Source of the DNA: Candidatus Bathyarchaeum sp.
GTDB lineage: Archaea > Thermoproteota > Bathyarchaeia > Bathyarchaeales > Bathyarchaeaceae
Direction of reading: 5' to 3'
DNA length: 10,986 nucleotides
Assembly (NCBI GenBank): GCA_004376385.1
Contig: SOJY01000270.1
Coordinates: forward strand, 1-10,986
Shown: piece after piece, positions 5,721 to 10,986 of the stretch
How the letters are laid out: each line of letters starts with the position of its first letter
Position numbering within the stretch: position 1 is the stretch's first letter
Program-made: the position numbers and the translations under genes
Notes under the pieces: model-generated
The model's database searches: none
Told to the model about the DNA's origin: nothing
What the model saw: only the letters and a program-made list of their open reading frames with translations

Positions 5721-8700
5721 TTAACTAACTAACTCATCGAATTCACAAAATTCGGATAAATGGGCGACCGCTTTATCAACTAAGTATCGAAAATAATTTA
5801 TATCAATATCCTCTTCTTTACTCGTTTCCTTAACGATCTCTGCCTCCAACCAACGCCAACCTTTTGTTCCTGTGGCTGCATAGTACTTTCCTTCTTTTTC
5901 TCGCATAAGCGATCCGCCACCAAAACCTGGCTTAATTGGTACAAAACTACCAGCTTTACCAACAAACTGGTAATTATGCTCATCTTCTTCTAATTCTTCG
6001 TTCATGTCTAAGTATAGAGCTGTAGTGACTGCTTTTGTTTCACACATGTCCCAAAAGTCTATTGGCTCGTGGCTGAATAAAGTTTTGAAAACGTACGGAT
6101 GCTGAAACTCTGCACCTATAGCAACCCAATGACTATCCTCAGCATTATACGCAACATACACCGTATCATTAACCAAGCAAAATATATCATATGTTGCCTC
6201 ATGTTCAAACGTATAGCCGTATTTTTTACCAAAATTCTTAACGAAATTAATCACTTTCTTTGTAGCTTTTGGTAGTTTTACGCTATCGGTTTTGATATGA
6301 GCAATTTTAATACCTTCTTCTTGTAATGCATGCTTTAAATCTATCATAAAGAGACTGCCTCGTTTCGCAACGATGTTGTCCTTATTTCTATTGTCTTTGA
6401 ACTTATTCGCAAACTTTGCTGAAGTCAATCCGTAAACAATATTGATAATGATCTTTAGCGCATACGCTAAGGCCTCGGCATCATCTGTAGAACCAAGATG
6501 TTTCTCAAGAATACCGCCCAGTAAACCTCTTGCTTTGTCGTACTCTTTGCGTTTGATTGCCAAACGCGCAGATATGATCTCACTGTAATTCTTTGTGTAA
6601 GGACCAAACAAATCAAGAAGCTCAATGCTGGTAGGATGCATGGACGCAATATCTAATAATACAACATCGCGGTAAAATCCGGGTTCTGCATAAACATAGC
6701 CGCCTTCTTTCGGGTCTTCATTCCGATATGAACTTTTTCCCGCGTCAAATATATACCCTGGAAACATTTCACTAAGGTCAGTATAAACAAAACTATTCTG
6801 TGGCCTTGGATCGTTACCGAATATAATTTTCGCTGTGTGCGTTTGTGTACTGTCATTAATAGATAAACCACTTAAATCTGCAAGAATTTGTCTAGCGACG
6901 AAGTCCTGTTTTCGGTAATTAAATACCTTTTCTGTGGCTACAACATCATTATCGCAATACTCAATCGCTTGGGGCCAATTTTCTTCTGCTAACGGTTCAT
7001 CCCATGGAAATGGAAGTTCCTGATGATGAATTCCAAGTTCTATCTGAAACTTTTTTAAACTTTGTTTCTTAGAACTGAAATCAAACACGTCGGCATAAGA
7101 AATGTTATAAGCTTCACCAAACAAGTCTCGTTTTCCACCTCCGATTATTTTTGTGCTAAGTTCATATAGCTGTTGGTTATCATACCCGATATATCTCGCA
7201 TACAACATATGGTTATCATACCGGCGATTATTAAACCCGACTAACTTAAGTTTCATCAAGTCTTCAATTTCTTGACCAGTAGGATTAATCATATGAATAC
7301 ACTCATGCTCTTCATTCTCGTTATCTTGATACTTCCAATTCACAAGAAAGAGATTCGAAAACACTTCAACATCAAAGAACACTAACCGTTCATCTTCATA
7401 AATCGCAATATCGAAACTTGGCTCTTCCGAGGCAAATGTCATATTGCTAACTAACTTAACACAATATTGAGATTGGTTTGAACTGTTAACCGCAAAGGCA
7501 AGAATTCCAGGACGCATATCACGAACATCATACGGCGTGCCTGATTCATACGCCTCTTGAAGAATCTTATAAATAAAGTCAATACTCGGCTTAGTAGCCG
7601 GATGTATCTCCTTCCGAAGATTTCTTTTTATCAGATTGCGAAGACCTTTCTCACTTTGAACAACATCGAAATTTATCATTTTTTTCTTCTTTAGCGGTAA
7701 ACCAGTAGATATGTGTGCAACAGGATTACTGTTACACTTACTTAACTTTCGGCGTAAAGCCGAATCTCCGACAAATACCTTTATTTCTATTCCTTCATCA
7801 TATACACGACTTAACATAGTAGGATCTTCACCAGTGTAAATATAATGAAGGTGTATACCTTGTTGAGATTTGCTAAACTCTGCATAAGTCGGAGGCCATT
7901 TCGTCGCAGCTTCTAGATTCAGCTCAGGCGACTTGTTTCCGTCATCGTCATGAATATCAAAGTCTATTACTATGTGATTCAGCGGAAGCTGAACATAATG
8001 CAACTTGTTAGTCTTTAAACTTGATACTTTTGTTTTCACTTTATCCCACTTCTTCTGTGGAGTTTCATAAGTAGCAGACGCATACTGCGCAGAACAGTCC
8101 GCAACAACTTCATCAAGTAAAGACTTGGTTTCTTCAAGCGATAGCCATCCCGGAGGAGGTACTTCAAATTCTTGATGTTTGTCTTTGAACTTCCCTTGAA
8201 TTAAAACAGAGTAATAGTTACGAATTTGCTTACCATCTATCCAAGCTCTAGCATCAAAATTCTCGAAATAATTCTTAAGCTCGTCACGAAACTTATACTT
8301 TGGCAATTTATAATCAATTAAGGACTCTTCACAAAACTCTTTGTACATTGTCCACGCTTGGGTTAGAGTTACTCCACCTTGTTGGACAAAATCATAATAA
8401 TGTGTTTCAACAAAGTTGAAGAATATGTCCGTTTGAAATATCATTCCTAATGGACGATAGGTAGAATAGTAATTCTTTCCTAATTTTCTGTACACATCTA
8501 AACATTGTTGCGCTATTGCGCCGAGTTCAAAATCCATTCTTGATACTAAACTGTAGTAGTGATTAACCGATACCGTCTTGCCGCTTGGTTGAACATCAAT
8601 TAATCTGCGAATGATGCCAGACTTTGCGTCAGAAATTTTAACGGGTTTATTAGTGGCCATAAATAGAAAAGCATTTGCACGAGCTGTATAGCTCGGTTTA

Positions 8701-9476
8701 TACTTTTCATTCATAGTCATTTCTTCGTGAGAAATAAGACTGCTCAATTTCGAATTATCTTTGATATTAGATAGATCGCCGTCGTGCTGTATTGCTATTA
8801 GTGGGTTGTTCCGAAATACTTCAGTAGAAAAAGTGTTCGATGCAGACACCAGGGCTTTCGCTTCGAATGTAGTGTAATATCCAGGAAACATTTTTTGTAC
8901 CAAGTTTAAGAAAGTAGACTTACCAGTTCCACCTTCACCGTACAATACAATAAACTTCTGAATATCCTTAGCTTCACCCGCAACAATCGCCCCAAGTGCC
9001 CACTCAAGTTTTTCCAACTCATCCGGATCAAACAACGTATGCATCAACTTGTCATATGCCTCAGTCTTCCCTTTTTCTAATATGTAGGGAAGTCGTCTAC
9101 TGACATAATCCCGTTTTTTAACTTTAGTGTTTTGGAAGGTAAGATGTTTGTCAAGTTGTTTTGCGTTGTCAGATATATTATTCATGTATGTCCTAAAATT
9201 CTTCCACGCATTTGTGGAGAAGTCAGACATAAACTTTACACGGATTATTCGTTCACCTTTTTTCGCTAGTTTGTTTCTTTGCTCTAACAGATCATTGTCG
9301 ATAAGCCTTTGCACATCGTATTCATCTGTAGACCACAAACCTTTCTCAACATCCCATATGGAATAGAAACCTTTTCCACGAACCATAAGGTCGTTGGATC
9401 TCATGACTTTAAAATCTGGAACCAATTCGATAACGCCGTCTCTAGTAGTGCGCTCTCTTATTTGATAAAAGTCCAT
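5721..9476 (-). CDS. helicase-primase-exonuclease-DNA polymerase fusion
   Basis: One uninterrupted 1251-codon frame carries most core replication activities. SF3 (D5-like) helicase: Walker A GEGGTGKST (180-188), Walker-B-like LIAIQHDGD (226-234), sensor FLFMATNKP (270-278) with Asn276, arginine-finger region GIIRRLIDV (287-295), and a likely winged-helix linker (350-430). AEP-type primase: IVIDFDIHDDDG (502-513) with Asp505 and Asp507, SQQGIHLHY (537-545) with His542, IEIKVFVGDS (563-572). DnaQ exonuclease: Exo I FFDVEVF (Asp702, Glu704), Exo II NNRRYD (749-754), Exo III YCDND (Tyr840, Asp844). Family-B-like polymerase: motif A LLDIASMHPTSI (Asp942), motif B ALKIIINIVYG (Lys1008, Asn1012, Tyr1015), motif C IKTDS (Asp1064). 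The first Asp of the usual DTD is Lys1062. Here the primase follows the helicase, whereas prim-pol/helicase fusions such as NrS-1 or ORF904 have it first. AAAGGAG before ATG 9476 fixes the start. Domain calls are motif-based; the primase is the least certain. Confidence 0.9.
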   Translation of the reverse strand: MDFYQIRERTTRDGVIELVPDFKVMRSNDLMVRGKGFYSIWDVEKGLWSTDEYDVQRLIDNDLLEQRNKLAKKGERIIRVKFMSDFSTNAWKNFRTYMNNISDNAKQLDKHLTFQNTKVKKRDYVSRRLPYILEKGKTEAYDKLMHTLFDPDELEKLEWALGAIVAGEAKDIQKFIVLYGEGGTGKSTFLNLVQKMFPGYYTTFEAKALVSASNTFSTEVFRNNPLIAIQHDGDLSNIKDNSKLSSLISHEEMTMNEKYKPSYTARANAFLFMATNKPVKISDAKSGIIRRLIDVQPSGKTVSVNHYYSLVSRMDFELGAIAQQCLDVYRKLGKNYYSTYRPLGMIFQTDIFFNFVETHYYDFVQQGGVTLTQAWTMYKEFCEESLIDYKLPKYKFRDELKNYFENFDARAWIDGKQIRNYYSVLIQGKFKDKHQEFEVPPPGWLSLEETKSLLDEVVADCSAQYASATYETPQKKWDKVKTKVSSLKTNKLHYVQLPLNHIVIDFDIHDDDGNKSPELNLEAATKWPPTYAEFSKSQQGIHLHYIYTGEDPTMLSRVYDEGIEIKVFVGDSALRRKLSKCNSNPVAHISTGLPLKKKKMINFDVVQSEKGLRNLIKRNLRKEIHPATKPSIDFIYKILQEAYESGTPYDVRDMRPGILAFAVNSSNQSQYCVKLVSNMTFASEEPSFDIAIYEDERLVFFDVEVFSNLFLVNWKYQDNENEEHECIHMINPTGQEIEDLMKLKLVGFNNRRYDNHMLYARYIGYDNQQLYELSTKIIGGGKRDLFGEAYNISYADVFDFSSKKQSLKKFQIELGIHHQELPFPWDEPLAEENWPQAIEYCDNDVVATEKVFNYRKQDFVARQILADLSGLSINDSTQTHTAKIIFGNDPRPQNSFVYTDLSEMFPGYIFDAGKSSYRNEDPKEGGYVYAEPGFYRDVVLLDIASMHPTSIELLDLFGPYTKNYSEIISARLAIKRKEYDKARGLLGGILEKHLGSTDDAEALAYALKIIINIVYGLTSAKFANKFKDNRNKDNIVAKRGSLFMIDLKHALQEEGIKIAHIKTDSVKLPKATKKVINFVKNFGKKYGYTFEHEATYDIFCLVNDTVYVAYNAEDSHWVAIGAEFQHPYVFKTLFSHEPIDFWDMCETKAVTTALYLDMNEELEEDEHNYQFVGKAGSFVPIKPGFGGGSLMREKEGKYYAATGTKGWRWLEAEIVKETSKEEDIDINYFRYLVDKAVAHLSEFCEFDELVS

Positions 9477-9481
9477 TTAAA

Positions 9482-9488
9482 CTCCTTT
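9482..9488 (-). promoter_or_regulatory. ribosome binding site of the replication fusion gene
   Basis: AAAGGAG, five bases before the ATG at 9476-9474, in the leader AATTGAAAGGAGTTT shared with the SSB gene. It confirms the start of the 1251-residue frame. Confidence 0.88.
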
Positions 9489-9511
9489 CAATTGCGATTC
9501 TTACCAACAGA

Positions 9512-9706
9512 CGCTTGTGACAGACTTTCTTTCTTTTTACATAAACTTTCTATATATTATATCTTTTTAAAAGTTTATAGGGTATAAGTGTGTCACAAGC
9601 GTCACAAAACACCTAAAAATCGCTTAAAGCGCTGTTTTTGTGGTATCTAGCCACAGACACCTTTTTTACAAGAGTGTCACATTTGTCAGATAAGTGTCAC
9701 AAATGT
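9512..9706. repeat. iteron-like repeats; candidate origin or operator region
   Basis: The 229-base gap 9477-9705 carries no gene but is rich in short repeats. Five copies of a 9-mer with consensus (G/C)(T/C)GTCACA(A/T) are visible: 9590-9598 GTGTCACAA, 9599-9607 GCGTCACAA (directly adjacent), 9674-9682 GTGTCACAT and 9694-9702 GTGTCACAA on the plus strand, and 9523-9515 CTGTCACAA on the minus strand. CGCTTGTGACA (9512-9522) and TGTCACAAGCG (9591-9601) form a perfect 11-base inverted repeat around an AT-rich block. ATAAACTTT (9541-9549) and AAAGTTTAT (9570-9578) form a second one nested inside. ACATTTGT (9679-9686) pairs with ACAAATGT (9699-9706). Iterons next to an AT-rich element and just upstream of a helicase-primase-polymerase gene are the usual form of a phage or plasmid origin. 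They could instead, or also, be operators that control this gene. Confidence 0.6.
9556..9561 (-). promoter_or_regulatory. candidate -10 element (TATAAT) for the replication gene
   Basis: A perfect TATAAT on the minus strand lies about 80 bases before the polymerase ATG, inside the AT-rich block. No good -35 is found 16-18 bases upstream (TACCCT at 17). An alternative TATAAA at 9579-9574 has TTGTGA only 13 bases upstream, and that TTGTGA lies within a repeat copy. An activator or a phage factor binding the repeats could replace the -35. Because the block is AT-rich, a chance match cannot be excluded. Confidence 0.35.
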
Positions 9707-10020
9707 TAGTGTTTCCACCTTTTTACGCGTATTCGATTAATTCGGTTTGATTCTACAGCCATCTTTGCACGAACTTTGTTACGTTTTTTGTTATGGTTTT
9801 TGGTTGCAGACTTTATTTTTCTAGGAACTTTTTGGCGTTTGAACGCTTTACCTAAGCCTTTTATTGCACCCAAGGCTTTCTCAAACTGTTTTTGCAGGCC
9901 AAGAAGATCTTTGGGGGATATTTTTTTTTCTTGTTTTTCTCCTTTGATTTTTCTGATTAGTTTTTTGATCATGGCTTTTATTGAAGCTATGATTCGATCT
10001 AACCGGGTTTGGTCATTCAT
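9706..10020 (-). CDS. small, strongly basic protein of unknown function
   Basis: I do not recognise this 104-residue protein. It is very rich in lysine and arginine and has almost no acidic residues after position 50. Residues 1-27 form a likely amphipathic helix (LDRIIASIKAMIKKLIRKIK). Residues 38-62 (DLLGLQKQFEKALGAIKGLG) form a second. The tail 60-104 is almost wholly basic with KNHNKKRNKVRAK, fitting nucleic-acid or acidic-partner binding. The start at 10020 is chosen over an upstream one at 10038 because ATG overlaps the preceding TGA as ATGA and GGGAG lies seven bases upstream. It is the last gene before the repeat-bearing gap, and its stop overlaps the right end of the 9679-9706 inverted repeat. 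It could be a DNA-binding accessory of replication or a minor virion protein; both are guesses. Confidence 0.68.
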   Translation of the reverse strand: MNDQTRLDRIIASIKAMIKKLIRKIKGEKQEKKISPKDLLGLQKQFEKALGAIKGLGKAFKRQKVPRKIKSATKNHNKKRNKVRAKMAVESNRINRIRVKRWKH

Positions 10021-10117
10021 CGAGTAACTCCCAACCACTGCTGTATGTGCAGGATAACATCGCGTAAGTAATTACGAAAGTCGTTGCGAATACGATTAAA
10101 ATCTCTAGCGGGTTCAT
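10013..10117 (-). CDS. alternative 34-aa ORF with one transmembrane segment
   Basis: A frame different from both the acidic gene and the 55-residue candidate starts at ATG 10117 and reads MNPLEILIVFATTF, then VITYAML, a convincing hydrophobic helix (residues 4-21), before a polar end at a TGA (10015-10013). It overlaps the start of the basic gene by eight bases. The Shine-Dalgarno is weak (GGAAAAAACGC). It is nested wholly within the 55-residue frame except for the last codons, so probably only one of the two is the main product. A -1 shift at the end of the acidic gene would also enter this frame. Confidence 0.3.
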   Translation of the reverse strand: MNPLEILIVFATTFVITYAMLSCTYSSGWELLDE

Positions 10118-10184
10118 GCGTTTTTTCCGTTTTAGTATTCCCCTTTTGGGGAATTTTCGACGCCTGCAATGAAAGTGCCACCAT
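10017..10184 (-). CDS. small hypothetical protein (55 aa)
   Basis: A 55-codon frame with an amphipathic second half, ARDFNRIRNDFRNYLRDV (26-43) followed by ILHIQQWLG, and no recognised family. Support comes from AGGAGG six bases upstream of the ATG at 10184 and from the ATGA overlap with the basic gene downstream (10020-10017). Against it, the AGGAGG also encodes glutamates of the acidic gene's tail, so it could be incidental, and the first 53 bases overlap that gene. The frame itself is open up to 10352, but no earlier start has a good Shine-Dalgarno. The competing transmembrane frame at 10117-10013 uses much of the same DNA. Confidence 0.5.
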   Translation of the reverse strand: MVALSLQASKIPQKGNTKTEKTHEPARDFNRIRNDFRNYLRDVILHIQQWLGVTR

Positions 10185-10521
10185 TGTCATCCTCCTCGGA
10201 TTCCTCATTTGTCGGTTCATCTTCGCCAACATATTCCAAAGAATCGCCGAAACCTCTGTACTTAGCTGATTGTTCTTTGGTCTCAGCACTATCCTCTTCT
10301 TCTGCTTCCGGTATTGGCGGTTCTTTGACGGTTTCTGCAGGTTCGATATCAACTATCAGGTGGCCTTTCGGAATATACGCATGATACCAGAGTTCCACAG
10401 TTGCTGCATTATTGGGCAGATTTGCTGGAAGAGTAACTGTTTCTTGAACTTGTGTCTCATCTTCAGCCATCATGCTTACTCGATATCTTCGGGAGGGGGA
10501 TACACTATTTGTTACTGTCAT
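10132..10521 (-). CDS. acidic protein of unknown function (129 aa)
   Basis: The N-terminal half (about 1-65) looks folded and beta-rich, with RRYRVSMM, an ETVTLPANLP strand, ATVELWYHAYIPKG (40-53) and HLIVDIEP (54-61). The C-terminal half is low-complexity and acidic, with PEAEEEDSAE (71-80) and TNEESEEDDNGG (104-115), and is probably disordered. I do not recognise the family. The start is supported by AGGAG nine bases upstream of ATG 10521; that site overlaps the TAG stop of the upstream gene, so the two are coupled. Acidic tails of this kind occur in assembly chaperones, decoration proteins and DNA mimics, but nothing here decides between them. The very basic gene two positions downstream is a conceivable partner. 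Confidence 0.78.
   Translation of the reverse strand: MTVTNSVSPSRRYRVSMMAEDETQVQETVTLPANLPNNAATVELWYHAYIPKGHLIVDIEPAETVKEPPIPEAEEEDSAETKEQSAKYRGFGDSLEYVGEDEPTNEESEEDDNGGTFIAGVENSPKGEY
10137..10154. other. perfect stem-loop at the end of the acidic gene
   Basis: ATTCCCC (10137-10143) and GGGGAAT (10148-10154) form a 7-base stem with a TTTT loop (AAAA on the coding strand). It lies over the last codons of the acidic gene. No T-run follows on the coding strand, so it is not a standard terminator. The loop and one arm contain C_CCA_AAA in the gene's own frame, which fits the X_XXY_YYZ slippery form. Confidence 0.5.
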
Positions 10522-10532
10522 TAGCTTTTCTC

Positions 10533-10961
10533 CTAGTAGTTTTCGTTAAGATACGCCATCATTTGATACCAAATTTCGACGGCTCTTTGATCTTCCCTAA
10601 AATTTTCTAGCGGGAACATACCGCCCAATCCGCTTTCCATATATTCACGTTTATTCAATTTGTAAATAATGGCAGCATTAGATTGATTCGGCTTTAACTT
10701 TAAGTTATCAACTATTTCCCAGAAACAGCCAACACGATCTGGCTCCGCTTCATTCATGGGATTAAAAAGTTGAAACGCCATCCGTTCTGACAATGCAATC
10801 ATCATTTCTAAAACACTGCAGGGTCTAAAATATGATTGACGATCTAACTTCATCTCCTTATCATTCATAAACTTATCACGGAGACCTTGACCTTCCGAAG
10901 CGCGATTATCGTCATTTGGAACAAAGTGGTGGAAGGGTTCGTAGAACAAACTTCGCAGCAT
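10533..10961 (-). CDS. conserved phage protein of unknown function, possibly 5'-partial
   Basis: A 142-residue protein without a recognisable catalytic motif. Distinctive blocks are FVPNDDNRASEGQGLRDKF (13-31), PCSVLEMMIALSERM (47-61), CFWEIVDNLKL (79-89) and, near the end, GGMFPL with DQRAVEIWYQMMAYL (124-138). From memory, proteins with the same NDDNRA, CSVLEMM and VEIWYQM blocks recur in tailed phages of Gram-positive hosts, often by the tail or replication genes, without an assigned function. The ATG at 10961 has only GTGAGAAG directly before it. The frame stays open through the last 25 bases to the window edge, so the true start may lie outside. Its TAG stop is part of the Shine-Dalgarno of the acidic gene downstream. 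Confidence 0.8.
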   Translation of the reverse strand: MLRSLFYEPFHHFVPNDDNRASEGQGLRDKFMNDKEMKLDRQSYFRPCSVLEMMIALSERMAFQLFNPMNEAEPDRVGCFWEIVDNLKLKPNQSNAAIIYKLNKREYMESGLGGMFPLENFREDQRAVEIWYQMMAYLNENY

Positions 10962-10986
10962 CTTCTCACTACGATGTAGTCTACGA

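Noticed and set aside
5798..6871. Minus-strand out-of-frame ORFs of 60-72 codons inside the polymerase gene (5798, 6467, 6653)
   Set aside because: They overlap polymerase and exonuclease motifs in another frame and show no ribosome site or coherent motif.
9621..9655. Intrinsic terminator in the intergenic gap (TGTGG/CCACA stem, or CGCT/AGCG stem followed by ATTTTT on the minus strand)
   Set aside because: The stems are only 4-5 base pairs, and the better one has no T-run directly after it on the coding strand. Not strong enough to call.
9679..9706. ACATTTGT/ACAAATGT inverted repeat as a terminator for the basic gene
   Set aside because: No T-run follows on the minus strand, and the arms are part of the GTGTCACA repeat set, so it is better explained as repeats.
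10017..10352. Full 111-codon reading of the frame that ends at 10017
   Set aside because: The first 56 codons lie inside the acidic gene, are lysine/arginine-rich shadow sequence and have no usable start; only the last 55 codons have AGGAGG and an ATGA hand-off.
10962..10986. Short ACTAC/GTAGT inverted repeat at the right edge
   Set aside because: Five-base arms in 25 bases at a window edge are too short to interpret.

Overview
The window is a single-strand stretch of an AT-rich tailed-phage (or prophage) genome. All credible genes read right to left on the minus strand. They are tightly packed, with ATGA overlaps and purine-rich Shine-Dalgarno sites of the AGGAGG type, and there are no tRNA, rRNA, insertion-sequence or CRISPR signals. 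Base composition, the strong Shine-Dalgarno sites and the protein families suggest a host in the Bacillota (low-GC Gram-positives). That is inference; the sequence does not name the host.

In transcription order: (1) 10961-9706 holds small genes of unknown function: a conserved 142-residue orphan with an open 5' side at the window edge, an acidic 129-residue protein, a crowded stretch where two frames could each encode a small protein, and a very basic 104-residue protein. (2) 9705-9477 is the only real intergenic gap (229 bases). It holds five copies of a 9-base GTGTCACAA-like repeat, inverted repeats and an AT-rich block with a TATAAT, and looks like a replication origin and/or operator-promoter. 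(3) 9476-5721 is one 1251-residue protein that appears to join an SF3 helicase, an AEP-type primase, a DnaQ-type proofreading exonuclease and a family-B-like DNA polymerase. (4) 5703-3061 holds a ssDNA-binding protein, an SF2/SNF2-like helicase, a VRR-NUC nuclease and a RecB/Cas4-like PD-(D/E)XK nuclease. (5) 3073-389 is an 894-residue protein with the GADFDGD signature of double-psi-beta-barrel RNA polymerases and helix-turn-helix segments near both ends, a candidate single-subunit RNA polymerase. (6) 392-36 is a 118-residue conserved orphan.

Together the genes look like an almost self-contained replication, recombination and transcription module. One polypeptide could open the origin, prime, copy and proofread. 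An SSB covers single strands, a helicase and two nucleases process forks, branches or ends, and a phage RNA polymerase could transcribe a subset of genes. The strongest points for follow-up are the helicase-primase-exonuclease-polymerase fusion with a KTDS motif C, the DFDGD protein with flanking DNA-binding domains and an N-terminal peptide I associate with virion proteins, and the repeat-bearing gap next to the replication gene.
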